Source: Micractinium sp. NFX-FRZ (taxonomy: Eukaryota; Chlorophyta; Trebouxiophyceae; Chlorellales; Chlorellaceae). Taken from it: 46,499 nucleotides of DNA. Below the pieces are notes generated by a model that searched no databases, was not told the DNA's origin, and worked only from the letters and a program-made list of their open reading frames with translations. Positions 22,305 to 33,942 of the stretch are shown here, piece after piece. Position 1 is the stretch's first letter; the number at the start of each line of letters is the position of its first letter. Location of the stretch: positions 1-46,499 of the forward strand of contig JAPTJF010000476.1 of the NCBI GenBank assembly GCA_029339195.1, read 5' to 3'. Made by a program: the position numbers and the translations under genes.

Positions 22305-22939
22305 AGTTACTGCCCGTGTGATGCACGGCCCACAACCCTAAGAGCTCTCCCTCCACAATCGCATCGCTGGCTCCGTAGGCTCTTATTGAATGAATGACAC
22401 ACACACCAGCTGCCAATCACACCCCTTCTGTGCCAGCCACATTGGCCTGCACAGCGGGACAGCGGGCACCAAGCAGCGGCACCAGGAAGCAGGCGGCCCA
22501 GCCACGCCCACGCAACCCTCAGGCACACATTGCCGCACATGCACCTGCTGAAAGGAAGTGGTCGGTGTGCATGGTCTGCCGCTGCCGTTGCAGGTAGCCA
22601 GAAAGCGGGCCCCACGGCACAATCACTACGCCTGCATGCGCACAGCCAGGCAGCGGGCAGGCGTGGCAGCTGCTTGATGGGCGCTGACGAGGCAGGCAGG
22701 CGTGGCAGCTGCTTGATGGGCGCTGACGAGGCAGGCAGGCGTGGCAGCTGCTGAGCTGGCGCCGGTGGGCAGAAACGTGCAAGGCAGTGGCACACCGGGT
22801 GGTTCAGAGTTGAGGGGCACCGCGCTGCTGCACCGCCTGCTTGCGCAGGCAGTGCCCGCTCAGCTTCCTGAGAACAGACCTCGCCCCCCCAACTGCCCCT
22901 GGAGCACACCGCCCTGACGCATTTTGCAACCCAGCCACC
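22305..22939. other. 3' flank of the PPR-SMR gene
   Basis: Apart from the 39-bp tandem repeat I see nothing coding here. A long antisense frame with repeated LPRLPASSAPIKQ is only the translation of the repeat. Confidence 0.45.
22657..22752. repeat. 39-bp tandem repeat
   Basis: Nearly perfect units starting at 22657, 22696 and 22735 (GCAGGCGTGGCAGCTGCTTG...), about 2.4 copies, between the PPR-SMR stop and the doubtful small ORF. The third copy breaks off after GCAGCTGCT. Confidence 0.9.
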
Positions 22940-25900
22940 CTAGTCAACATGTGCAGAACCAAAGATTGAGTGGAGGCATGCTTTTTCGTAAAGAAAGCAA
23001 ACAACTGGGAGCAAGAGTTCACCTTCGTTGCTTGGGTCATCCACCAGCGGCAACCCCTGCTGCTGCAGCACCTCGCGCACAGCCGCCTTGAGCACGCCGC
23101 CGCCCTTGCTGTGCCGCCCCACTCCAGTGATGACGCAGAAAGGGGGCGGCAGGAAGCGCTCTCTGCGCGGCTGCTGCCGCTGCTGCTGCTGTCCCACCTG
23201 GGCTGGCAAGGCTGACGCCGGTGCTGCAGCGCCGCCCGCTGTGCCTGCTGCCGCTCTCTCTTCCTGCTCCTGCTCCCAAGCCAGCCCCAGCTGCGGCCAG
23301 CGTGCTGCGTCCTCTTGCCCTGCTGCCCATGCGGAGTCAGACTCTGACTCCACGTGCTGCTGCTGCTGCTGCTGCTGCTCTGCGCCCCTGCCCCTGCCTC
23401 GCCGGCTGCCACTGCTGGTGCCTCCCTTGCTGGCGCCATTGCCACTGCTGCTCGTGCTGCCACCCTCGCCCACTCCGCCCCCGAGGGCAGCCAGCAGATC
23501 TGCTGCCACCGCCTGCTGCTGCCGCTGCAGCTGCTCCCGCTGGCGCGCCCGCTCCCGCTGCAGCAGCTGCTGCTCCTGCCGCCGGTGCCACTCTCCCTTC
23601 AGCCGCTCCACTTCTGACAGCAGCTGCGGGGCCTGCAGTACCAGCGCCTCCAGCCGGTGCAGCAGTACCATGCGGGCAGCTGCCTGGGAGCTGCCGTGCA
23701 GGTCGAGCACCAGCAGCTGGCGCAGCTTCAGGCCCCGCTCCTCCACCGCTTGCGTGGAGGAGGCGTCACCGTCGGCGCCCAGGGCTCCTTGAAGAGCGCC
23801 CAGCAGCACTGCCAGCGGCGTGTGGCCCTCCCGCCCCCTGCCGATGACATGCTGCTCTATTGCCAGAGGCGACTGCCGGTGCTGGTGCAGGCGGTAGGGA
23901 CGCCGGTTGGCCCTCTCCCCCAGCGCCGCCTCCTCCCCATCAACGCCTGCCCCTGCCCCCGCCTCGCCCTCTGCGTCCCCCGCCTGCATCGAAGCCTCCT
24001 CGCCGTCTTGCCCAAGCCCCGCCTGCTCAGCCGCCGCTGCCGCTGATGCTGCCGCGGTATCCGCCGCCTGCTGCCGCTGCTGCCGTATCTGCCGTGCTTC
24101 CGCCACAACGTCTGCTGCCAGGGCCGGGTGGCTGGCAAACGCCAGGGCCAGCACCCGCTCGGTGCAGTCATCTGGAATTGCACCTGAAGGCATAGGGAAG
24201 GGCAGATGGCAGGGCACGGTCCAGGGCAGCGTGAGCCCTTGGGCGTAGACCGTGCACAGGCAAGGGAATTGACAGGCAGGGCACAGGCAAACGCGAAGGA
24301 AAGGGCAGGTGGCAGGGCCCGGGCCAAGGCAGCGTGAGCCTTTCTGACTGCGGGACGCATGCCTCTCCTCCCACTCCTTCCCACACCTCCTGCAGCCGGC
24401 TCAATTTGCCTGCACCAAGCATGCGTGAACACGCTGCGAACGCCCCACCGCAATCCATCTCAGCCCCCGGCACCCTTCCCCGCCTGCCGCCCTGCAAACC
24501 AACCCACCAGATTCCAGCATGCGTGCCCACGCTGCGTATGCTGCGTCCACGCTACCAGCCCGGCCATACGCACCCAGCAGGGAGTTCCAAACAGGAAGCC
24601 CGGGGGTCACCCCTGCCTGCAAGTGGAGGGGCAGCATGGGCAAACAGTGAAGTGTGCCGTGGAGACGGGCGGTGGGGGTGGGCAGGACGGTGGCCAAAGC
24701 TCTCGTTGCTGCTCCTCGACCACCGCAGTTTGGACCCCCTCCCGCTCCCGTCTCATAAGCCTGCTGTGTCCACAGACCTGAAATGTAACGATGATGGAGC
24801 ACAGAAGGGAGCCCAGCTACAGCAGGTTGACCCAGGATTTTAGTCCACCTACCACACCGGTGCGGCACCAGGTATTTCGCCATTCGCTGCATGCTGCGGC
24901 TGGCAGCAAACGCTGTGGCAGGCTAAGAGCAGGGTGTGCGGTTGCAATCATACCCCTACCCCGCCCGTCTACCTGGGGCATGAGGCGCTCCACCACATCC
25001 GCTGCGCGCTGCGGCTGGCGGGCGCGGCCGCAGGCGGAGACGAGGATGGAGAAGGTCCAGGAGGTGGGGCGGGCACCCGACGCCAGCATGGCGCGGTACG
25101 TGGCGAAAGCGGCGTCCACCTGGCCGGCCTTGGCCTGGACAGGTTGGGTGCAGAGTCAAACCGAGGATTGTGGGTCAGGGTGAGGCAGAGCGGGAGGTGG
25201 GCAAGGGACCCAAGGGGACCCCGTGCACATGCCCTAGCACCACTTTGGGCTTGCACCCCGCTGACGTGGCCACGCGTGGCACCTTCCGACCTCGTGCCCC
25301 AACCCCTGCTGACGTGGCACCTGTCTACCTGGCGCCCCCATCCCTGCTGACGTGGCACCTGCTGACCTGGCTGTCCATCAAGTTGTGCCACAGCACAACG
25401 TTGGGCTGCACCCCGCCAGCCTGCATGTCCGAAAATGCCTCGGCCGCCTTGGCAGCGTAGTGTGCCGGCAGGTCATAGGGGGGATGCTCCGCCTGCGGGG
25501 GCCAGGAACGCAGGGCGGGGGGAGAAGCCAGAGGAAGGAGGGGCGAAGCAGAGGTGAGCAACGAGATGGCAAGTAGGCCTGTGCCTGGGGCCTGATTGCT
25601 GGCCAGAAGCGTAGGCGGCGGCGTTGAGCGCCCGCCTGCCTGCGTGCCTCCACCTGCCTTGCATGCAGCCCTGGCACTTGCAACACTTGTGCTGTCACCA
25701 CACATGCCCTATTCATAAGCAACATGCCAGAGCAATCGGTGACCCGCACCCGTGAGAGGGCGGTGATGAGTGCGCCGTACGCGTACTGGTCCAGCGGTAC
25801 CGCATCCAGCCTAAGCTCACGCACCAGCCGGGCAGCTTCCGCTGCCAGCCGTGCTCGCCGCTGCTCCAGCCGCACCTGCCAGGCAGCTGCCCTGCCCTCT

Positions 25901-26839
25901 TCTCCTCCACCCTGCTGCTGCATTGGCTCCTGCCCTGGGCCGTGCTGCTCACCCGCCTGCTGCTGCGCTGCCTGCCCAGCGGGCGCCAGGGCCTCGCCTA
26001 GTGCCTGCTGATCGCCTGTCTCCAGGGGTGCGCCGCCGCTGTGTCGCAGCTCCTGGTAGATGGCCCAAGCCTTGTCTGCTTGGCGCAGGCGGCCATATGT
26101 GCTCAGCAACATATTGAGCATCCAGCCCTGCGGTGCAGGCACAACAAAAATGAACGGAGCTGAGGGAATGCAGGCACCACTGAAAACTGAAAGAGGGCAG
26201 CATGCTGGGCATCCCAGTGCAGGTATGTGAGGGGGAGAACCGTTGTGCGCAGTGATGTAACTGGCATGCTGGGGTCTGCCAAGCCGGCGAGTGGGTGGCC
26301 ATGGGTGGGCAGGCAGCTGAGCTGGGTGCAGCGCTCTCCTTGGCCTCCCTCCCCGCTGACCTGCGGCTCCCCGCCTTCTTGGATGTAAGTCCTGTAGAAG
26401 TACTCAGCCCCAACCGCGTCATTTGCGCCCGCTCGGCTCTGCATGCAGTGAATACACCCAATGGCAAACGTAGGTGTGAGGGATTGGTGTTAAAAAATGG
26501 GGGAAGGCGGCCAGCGGGCGCGTGTGCCGGCGCCACGCTTGGGCCGTGCATCTGCGGCGAGGGGGCATCAGCCAGCCAAGGAACAGCACTCGCCTTGAAG
26601 CGGCCACAAATCTTGGCGAGCCGGTTGTATGCTGCATTGGAGGCTGCAGCCGGCCTGGACCAGCTGCCCTGCTCGCCGCCGCTCCCGCCCCGGCCGCCCG
26701 CCGCTGCTGCCAGCCCCGCCGCCTGGCTGAGGCATGTCGCAGCGGCAGCTGTGCTTCGAAAGTCCGCTAGGCGCAGCTGGAACGCCAGGGCACCGGCCCG
26801 CACTCCCAGGCCGCCAGTCTTTCTCGCAAGACCTGTCAT
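22940..26839 (-). CDS. PPR-SMR protein, probably organelle-targeted
   Basis: Seven exons: 26839-26594, 26438-26361, 26127-25750, 25492-25367, 25134-24973, 24616-24508 and 24183-22940; in phase, 780 aa. An in-frame ATG at 26950 would add 37 residues. The first ~60 residues are rich in Ala, Arg and Ser and poor in acidic residues, like a chloroplast or mitochondrial transit peptide. PPR-like helical pairs follow: YNRLAKICGRFK, NMLLSTYGRLRQADKAW, YGALITALSR, AAEAFSDMQAGGVQPNVVLW, VDAAFATYRAMLASGARP and VWNSLLGAYGRAGSVDAAY. The C-terminus has SMR signatures LDLHGSS and ITGVGRHSKGG, separated by about 200 residues instead of the usual ~40; the insert is Gln- and Gly-rich. PPR-SMR proteins bind organellar RNA and act in RNA stability, cleavage or translation. 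Intron 1 appears to use a GC donor at 26593. Confidence 0.88.
23354..23382. repeat. CAG/CTG tract encoding polyglutamine in the PPR-SMR protein
   Basis: Uninterrupted triplet run inside the last exon, encoding a short polyglutamine tract within the insertion between the two SMR motifs. Confidence 0.7.
24195..24340. repeat. Imperfect tandem duplication in a PPR-SMR intron
   Basis: A block with GGGCAGATGGCAGGGCACGG and CAGCGTGAGCC at 24195-24235 recurs about 100 bp away at 24297-24340. It lies next to the acceptor of the last exon. Confidence 0.65.
25255..25385 (-). repeat. Repeated donor-like units next to a PPR-SMR exon end
   Basis: The exon ends at 25367 with CCAG and GTCAGC. On the gene strand the following intron repeats AGGTGCCACGTCAGCAGGG at about 40-bp spacing (two good copies and one weaker), each preceded by CAGGT or GAGGT strings that resemble the real donor. 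Confidence 0.7.
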
Positions 26840-26950
26840 TGCGCCCCCATTCGCTGCTGGCGCGCTCGGAAGCCGGGGGATGTCGAGTGGGATGCTACGC
26901 GTTATGCATGCGCGCGTGTCGCAGCCAGGTGAACACCGGAAGCACAGCAT

Positions 26951-27183
26951 GCGCGGCAGGCAGCGGCGGCAGGCAGCGGCGGTGACCGCGTGTCTACTGT
27001 GCTGCGCGGTTGAATCTAGTCTGTTGCGCCTAGCGCATACGCAACGTAATGTTACATTTCAGGTGCAAACGCCTTACAAGGGCAGCCTGCGTGGCGCCGG
27101 CCGCTGTGGGCTAGGCGCTGCCCCGCTCCATGCTCTGCGCGACCTGCCGGCCGGCCAGCCAGCCGGGCCGCCAGCCACTGGCC
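26951..27183. promoter_or_regulatory. Gap between the RPN5 stop and the PPR-SMR start
   Basis: Two same-strand genes are 233-344 bp apart, depending on the PPR-SMR start. The gap must hold the RPN5 3' end (TGTAA at 27052-27056, minus) and the PPR-SMR promoter. No other motif seen. Confidence 0.4.
27052..27056 (-). promoter_or_regulatory. TGTAA polyadenylation-type signal for RPN5
   Basis: TGTAA on the minus strand about 130 nt beyond the RPN5 stop at 27184. Positional inference. Confidence 0.5.
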
Positions 27184-30100
27184 TCAGGAGGCGCCGATGG
27201 GCACGCGGTGCACCATGGACTCCTTCTGGATCTGCTGGCACGTCTTCTCAACCAGCACAAGCAGGCGGCCAATGTTGCCGCTCCAGCTGTCCAGCGCCTC
27301 GTCGGCGCCCCTGCACAGGCAGGCACAGGAGAAGGGGGTGAAAGGGGAGGAGGGCGGGCGGCGAGAATGGCGCTCCAGCTGTCCAGCGCCTCGTCGGCGC
27401 CCCTGCGCAGGCGGAGGGTGTCGGTGAGTTATCTAAAGATGATATAAGAGTATATAAGAAGCAAGGGCAGGCTACGAGGATTGCTGCTTAGTTGCTTAGA
27501 TGAGTACAGAGCCTCTTGCGCAGGCGGAGGGCGTGGGTGGGCGCAGGAGAAGCATGGATTCAGGGGGAGCAGGGCAGGCGGCGATGAGTGCTGTGGACGC
27601 GCAGTGGATATAGAGCAAGGTAGGAGGTGGAGAGAGGGCACATAAGGAGGCGGGGAGCGGAAGCGTGTGCATCAGGGAGAGAGCAGGGCAGACGAGGGGT
27701 TGCAGGTGCAGCAGGGCAGGCGGCGTTGACTGGGAAGCAACGTAAGGGCAGGCGGCTGGACCACGCGCCAAGCCAGCACCGCGAACGCTTTCAACTGCCA
27801 GTAAACCTATAAGAGAGCGCCCTCACAGCTTCCAGCCACCCTCGTTCCCGCCTGCAGCCCAGCAACCGCCCGTACGGTGAAGCAACAAACACTGCCTGCT
27901 GCGAGGTGCCCACTCACTTGCGGTGGCTGAAGCGGATGACGCCCGCGGGGCGGTCGATCTTGGCGGACAGGCTGCCGCCCACCACCAGCTCCGACAAGTG
28001 CTTCTCCGCCTGCATATTTGGGAATTGAACGACGATAATGTGTTAGGACAGGAAGTGCGCGGCAGGCATGGTGGTTTAGGGAACAAGCAGGGGGACGGGG
28101 AGCACGGGTTGCTTGGGGATAGGTGGGTTGGCTGCCGCCCACCACCGGCCCTGACAGGTGCTTCTCCGCCTGCAGATTGATGTGGGGGTGGATGGAGTGT
28201 TGCTATGTGCAACACAAAGTGGGGGATGGTGGTCATGCTAAGATAAGCTAGCTCAGGTGAAGGCATCCCCCCTCCCCCCAGCACCCCCCCACCTCGTCCG
28301 CCTCCAGGTCCAGCATCTGCTCAATTAAGCCAAGCTTACTGCCCCCTCCCCTCCCCCACCCACTTTGTCCGTCTCCAAGTCCAGCACCTGCCATCCCCTC
28401 CCCCCGCACACACACACCCTCTTCATCCGCATTGACTCTTCCTCAAAAGCCAAGGTTAAGCCACCTCTTACCCCACCCACCCCGCACCCCCCCACCTCGT
28501 CTGCCTCCAGGTCCAGCATCTGCCATCCCCTCCCCCCGCGCACACACCTGTTTTATCCACATTGACTCTTCAACAACTCTTAGGCTAACTTTTGCCAAGG
28601 TTAGGCCACCCGCCCCGCACCCCCCCACCTCGTCTGCCTCCAGGTCCAGCATCTGCGCCAGGCGTGCCAGGCTCACACGGCTGTAGTAGCCGGCAATGAC
28701 CTGCAGGTTGTGCTCAATCACGCGCAGCCGGAAGTCTGCAGAGGGGTGGGTGGGGCCAGGAACAGTAAATTTGAGGCGCGTGCCTCAGTGGTGCTCAACC
28801 AAGTGCACTTGCTGGAGGTCGCAAGGCTGGCAAGGTGTGCAAAGACCGGACAGCAACATCTGGCACATGCCCCTCCGTCCCGGCACATTGCAGCCGTTGT
28901 GCCTGCACAGCACCCCCCCTGCCCGCTGCACCTCTCTGCCGCATCCAGCTCTGCCACCCAAACCCCGCTGCGCACCTCGGCTCTGCCCTGCCTGCCCCCT
29001 GCCCCCTACATCCCTTGCCCTGCCCCTCTACACCCCCCGGCCTGTACCCTCCCTGCCCCTGCCCCCTGCCCCCTGACTCCCTTGCTCTGCCCAGCTGCAC
29101 CTGCAGCAGACCGGCCCGCCCCACCCACCCGCTTTGCGCCGCTCCCCCTCCTCCCCTCCAAACACTTCCTCCTGCGCCGCCACCTCCTCAGCGTACTCCG
29201 TCTGCACATGCTTCCACCACAGCACCTGTGGGCAGCGGAATAAACAGACATGTATTGTTGATCGCTTGGTTAGTTGGTCGGTAAACAGCAGCGTGCTCCA
29301 CCTGCACGTGTTGCCACCACAGCGCCTGCGGACAACCACCTAAGTGACTGCCCAAGACGTCCACAAGGGTTCTTGGTCACACACGCCTGCAAAGAGAGTG
29401 CAGATGTAGCCACAAGGCTGGGCTTCCTGCCGGGCATCCACGCAACCCTGCACACCTCCGCCTGCTCACCTAACGCCCCAACCTTGGCTCGTCCCCCCCG
29501 TGCCCCCTCACCTCCTTCTGGCTGAACTTCTTGAGCAGCGCCACGTAGGCGGGCAGCTCGTCCAGCTTCTTGTCGGCTTCCGTCAGCGACAGCAGCGTCA
29601 CCTGGTCGCTGTTGCGCGGCGCCAGCACAACATACCTGCGGGGCGGAAGGGGGGGCGCGAGAGACAGCTTGCATACATGTGTGTATTGAGGAGGAGGGAT
29701 TATGGGAAGGGCAGGGCAGCAGCTGGGTGGTGCGGGAGTAGCCGCCTCGGTCGCCTGTCGTGCGGCGCGAGGCATGCCAGTGTCATGCCCCCCGCATCGC
29801 GACAGCCTTCAGCCTGTTACATAGACACTGCCCCTCTGCCCCCGCCCGCACCAGCAGATCTTCTTGAGCACGTCCTGCCACCTGGCGGGGTCCTCCTGGA
29901 TGGAGGGGGTGTCGTACACCGCCCTGCAGCGTGGAGGGAGCACGGGATAAAGTATGGGGTGAGGTGGCAGGGGGTGTCGCACACCGCCCTGCGGCGTGGA
30001 GATAGCAGGGTTTGGAGAGGGAGGGTGGGGTGAGGGTGGATGGAGTATGGGGAACGGTGTGTGTGGCGAGGGGTGTTATACGCAGCAGCCAGATGGCAGA

Positions 30101-33100
30101 GGCAGGTGGCGGACTCGGCAGGGTGATGCCGAGATGATGCACTTAAAGTACTTTGAAAGCTGACGAGAGATGGAGGCCCTGCCCCACGCAGCTCCTTCCC
30201 ACCCACCACAACCATGATCAGACAGCAACGCAACCGGCAGCCAAGTTGCACCCACCTGTAGCAGCGGCAGATCTGTGTGTAGTCGCGCTCGTGCTGGTAG
30301 AAGCGGATCATGAGGGAGTAGTACTGCAGCTTGAGGGCCTCCATGGAGGGGGTGCCCTGCGGGGGCCAGCGGGGGTGAGGTGGTGGGGTTGAGGGAGCAG
30401 TGTACAGGCGTGTCACGGGCTTTACAAAATCAAGGGATGACACCGAAAAAACGTTGCAGCAAGGCGGGTGCGGGTGGAGGCTGAGGACTGCTTCCTTCAC
30501 GGGGCAGTACAGCCAGCCCCTTACGGGGCCTCCAGCTGGGGGCCCTGCAACCAACCCATCAAATCTGCCCTCAGGTTGGAAGCAGGGGCATCCCATGCTG
30601 CCTGCCGTCGCCGCCCGCCCTTTTCCATCTCTGCCTCACAGCCCTCGAGCTTCCTTTGCTTTTTCAGCGCAGGTCTCAATGCCCATCACCTCCCCACTCC
30701 TACTCCCCACCCTTCATGTTACAACATGCGTAAATGGTACGGCAGCACCCACCTCCTCTGGCTCCTCAATCGCCGTCCCCTCAATGCCAATCTCCCCGGT
30801 GCTCTCGCCCTTCTTGGCGCCCTCGGGCGTCGTGAAGGCGCGGGTGGAGACCTTCTTGGACAGGATCTGTTGTGGTGGGGGTGGAGGTGGGAGGGAGAAG
30901 GAAGAAGAAGACACAGATTGAAAAAATCGCCGCAGGAGGTACCAGGTGGATGGGCCCGCTGCTGCGTGCACCTATGCCAGTGCCTCACCCAATTTCGTCC
31001 CCCAAGCTGCATTCTCGCGCCGCCCTTCTCTCCCCCAAACGTTGACCTCCTCATATTACCGTCAAACCAACCTCCCTAGTTGCCCCCGAGGTAGTGAGGC
31101 CCCATTCCCATGTCCTCGGATCCTCCCATATCACCGCCCCCCCTCACCTGCGCGCGCACAAAGTCCTTGCGGTCCAGGCACAGCCGGACCTGGGGAGGGA
31201 GGCGGGACAAGGAGGAGGCGGGTTCAGAGGTGTCGAGGTTTGAAGGGGGTGGGATCGAGGGGAGGGGGCCAAAGGGGGCAGGGCGATGTTTGCAGGGCAG
31301 ACGCGAGGGAGGGAGGGAACGAGCGCAAATGAGCTCACGGAGGGTCGCGGCGCCCGCTGGCCACCACACCAACAACAGGCTTGCCATCGAGACGGGCATG
31401 CTGGGCATGCTGACCGCGTTCGCCTGGGCAGCGCAGCAGTAGTGGTGCGGTGCATGTACGGTGCTGTACATGGCGGTACAAGGCAGCGCCTCACCTGCTC
31501 CAGGATGTATGCAATCTTCTCCGTCTTGGCCATGGCCCCAAACGTCTCCTGCAGAACGGCACACACCCCACACACAACCGTAAGACATTGGATGTGAGCT
31601 TGTAGCAAGTGGCATCTCCATCTTCGGCCCAGGAGGAAGTGGAGGCATCGACGTGACGAGGGTGTGCTTCCCAACTGCCAGCCCCACAAGCAGCAAGCCT
31701 CGTACCAAACCCAGCACCCAGCACCAATCACCACCTCCCGCACCAGTTGCTTCCCGCACAGCCTAGCCCTGGCTTCTTGCCTCTCACCACTGGATGTGGA
31801 CCCCCAGTGCAAACACGAGCGCAATCACTTTCCTCCCAGCCCGCGCGCCCATCCCAACCTGTCCAGCGCACCCCGCCGATTAAATAGACAACAGGGCCGC
31901 AGGGTCCTCTCCTTCACACCGTTTCTTGAATGGAGCAAGAAGAAACAAAGAAAGCAGGCCACTCACCACGGCCACCTCCTGCAGGATCTCTGCCGCCTCC
32001 TGCACCGCCCCCTCCGCCTCCTTCATGCGCGCCAGCTGGCGGGTCAGCCGCGCCCGCTCAATCTCCACATAGATCTGCAGAGGGGGAAGCAGGGGGCAGG
32101 CAGTCAATGGCACATGTCATCAGCACATGCACGCCAGTCGGGCGGGCGCGGGCAATCCGCATTCAGATCTAGAGACGCTGAAACACGCCAGCAGAGGTCT
32201 AGGTTGCCGCTGCCTGCCTGACCTTGCCACCAACCTGCATCACCTCACCACCCAGTGCCGCCCAGTGCCACTCAATGCCCGCCACCCCGCACCTTGCCCT
32301 CGGTGATGGCCTGCAGCGTCTTGATCAGCTCCACACGCGTGTCCTGCAGGCGGGGAGGGAAGCAGCGGCGCTGTCTGTTGATATGTGCTTTCAAGGATGC
32401 AACAGCGGAGCGCTGCAATAGCCGACCGCTTCATTCTACACACACACAAACACACACACACAGATTGCCGGGGCGGAACGCAGGGTCACAAGCAGGCAAG
32501 CATGTGCAGGTTGTGCGGCAGGCGACAGACCAGCCTCGGGGCGGGCATGCAATCAGCAGCCTCGACCACCTTCCCACCTTCCCACGCTACCGACTTCTTA
32601 AAACAACCAACAGTGTTCGCCCCACCTGGTCGAGTGTGGAGTCCAGGTATCCCATGCACTGCCGCCTCCCCCCCTCACCACCCTCTGGTCCCTTGAAAGA
32701 CGTCTCACTACCGACCTTCCTACACTACTCAAAGCATGGGCCCACCTGGTCGGGTGTGGAGTCAAGGTAGCCCATGCACTGCCGCACCATCTCCTGCACC
32801 GCCTGCTTCAGCTGCCCCCGCCGCTTGGACAGCAGCGTCACATACTCCCCAATACCCTTCCAGTCCCCCTTGGCGTGCAGCGCCTGCAAGGGGCCACGAG
32901 GGAGGGACAGGGGGCCAGTATGAGAGGAGGGGCAGCAACGTCACACACTCCCTCACACCCTGTTTGTCTCGTGGCATGCAGCGCCTGCAGGAGGGGCGGG
33001 GGGAGGAACAGGGGATTGCAGGGAAGGGCTCCGCCTGGGCAGGGCAGGCTAGTGGGATGGCGGCGGTAGGAGGGTGCAGGGGCGTCTCACGGCAAGAGAC

Positions 33101-33133
33101 AGTCAAAACAGGCATAGCGCCCCAGGCTGCACC

Positions 33134-33175
<42 letters not shown>

Positions 33176-33942
33176 GTTGCCAATGCAACGGACAGCGGCG
33201 CCACTCAGCAATGCCGCACTGTGCTGCCGCTGCTCTCCCTGCCTCACCAGCCACCCCCCAGCCACCCGGTCATGGCAAGCTGCAGTGGCGCAGCCCTGAT
33301 CATCGGTAAGGGGCTGTGCAAAAAGGCACGTCACCACTGCAACTGAAACTGGGCTGGCCATCCCTGCAGCCCTGCCTGCCCTGACGTTCTCCTCGCTGCT
33401 GTTACCCAGCAACACTCGAGCCTCCACCATCCCAACCCCACTCTAATCACACACAGCAAAGCGCAGCAGCCTGCATGCCCAGAGCGAGCGCATAGGTGAG
33501 CTGCATAGCCACCTTGCATGAAAGCAGGCAGAGCGCAGCGCGTTTACCTCTAGCAGCGCACCGCAGGCCTTCTTAGCGGTGACAACATCCTCGGCCACGC
33601 GCCCTGCAGATAGGACAAATTACATTTGCTTGTTTAAGATGGCTTGCCTCGCCACCCCACCATGACGTTAGCAGCAGCACGAAGGACAGGCGCGGCAACG
33701 CCGCCCAGCCGCCACCCGCCCTGAACTGCCAAGCCTCCGCCTTACGCCCAGTTGATGCCGACGCGCGGCCAGGCACACCTCTCACCTTTCTTCTCAAGAA
33801 GGAGGAAGCCGTCTAGCGCCTGCTGCTGCTGCCCCGCCTGCGCAAGCTCGCGGTAGCCAGCAAGCTCGCGGTCGACCTCCTCCTGATCCAGCCCCGTCCC
33901 CTTCTTCTTTCCCGGCTCCTCCAGCTCCTTGGCGGCACCCAT
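27184..33942 (-). CDS. RPN5: 26S proteasome lid subunit RPN5 (PSMD12)
   Basis: Fifteen exons, all in phase, 479 aa: 33942-33786, 33603-33548, 32883-32746, 32343-32293, 32074-31967, 31548-31495, 31189-31148, 30866-30753, 30356-30256, 29923-29852, 29635-29512, 29225-29129, 28735-28629, 28009-27918 and 27310-27184. Family blocks: [79 protein letters not shown] and the [11 protein letters not shown] motif; then the PCI winged-helix region with [37 protein letters not shown] and [12 protein letters not shown], closest to plant RPN5. The C-terminus ([20 protein letters not shown]) matches the lid helix. RPN5 is a scaffold subunit of the 19S lid and degrades nothing itself. A loop of about 25 Gly/Glu-rich residues precedes LKLQYYSLM. 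Exons are tiny compared with introns, so over three quarters of the gene is intron. Confidence 0.96.
27372..27412 (-). repeat. Copy of the RPN5 exon 15 start in the preceding intron
   Basis: Exon 15 with its acceptor (about 27283-27320, GCTCCAGCTGTCCAGCGCCT) recurs nearly perfectly at 27372-27412. A shorter trace of the flank (TTGCGCAGGCGGAGGG) lies near 27517. Confidence 0.85.
28130..28175 (-). repeat. Copy of the RPN5 exon 14 start in the preceding intron
   Basis: GGCTGCCGCCCACCACC and TGCTTCTCCGCCTGCA, the exon 14 edge and acceptor at 27970-28014, recur 160 bp away at 28130-28175 with few changes. Confidence 0.85.
28288..28524 (-). repeat. Three copies of the RPN5 exon 13 end with its donor
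   Basis: CACCTCGTCTGCCTCCAGGT (plus-strand view of the exon 13 end and donor near 28626) recurs at 28491, at 28359 in diverged form, and at 28288. Spacings are about 134, 132 and 71 bp. Confidence 0.88.
29303..29335 (-). repeat. Copy of the RPN5 exon 12 start
   Basis: The exon 12 edge (ATGCTTCCACCACAGCACCT near 29208) recurs as GTGTTGCCACCACAGCGCCT near 29308, about 100 bp upstream on the gene strand. The flank GCGTGCTCCACCTGCACG matches GCGTACTCCGTCTGCACA at 29189. Confidence 0.75.
29969..30001 (-). repeat. Copy of the RPN5 exon 10 start
   Basis: GGGGTGTCGTACACCGCCCT at the exon 10 start recurs as GGGGTGTCGCACACCGCCCT at about 29971, followed by GCGGCGTGGA instead of GCAGCGTGGA, so the acceptor AG is lost in the copy. 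Confidence 0.75.
32621..32665 (-). repeat. Copy of the RPN5 exon 3 end with an intact donor
   Basis: CCCACCTGGTCGAGTGTGGA at 32621 duplicates CCCACCTGGTCGGGTGTGGA at 32741 (exon 3 end plus donor). On the gene strand the copy still encodes MGYLDST-DQ and keeps CAG followed by GTGGGG. Confidence 0.88.
33131..33174. repeat. CTG trinucleotide tract in an RPN5 intron
   Basis: About 13 uninterrupted CTG units between exons 2 and 3 of RPN5. Confidence 0.85.

Noticed and set aside
22655..22760. 39-bp repeats as a possible CRISPR-like array
   Set aside because: The units are directly adjacent without spacers and the genome is eukaryotic; it is a simple tandem repeat.
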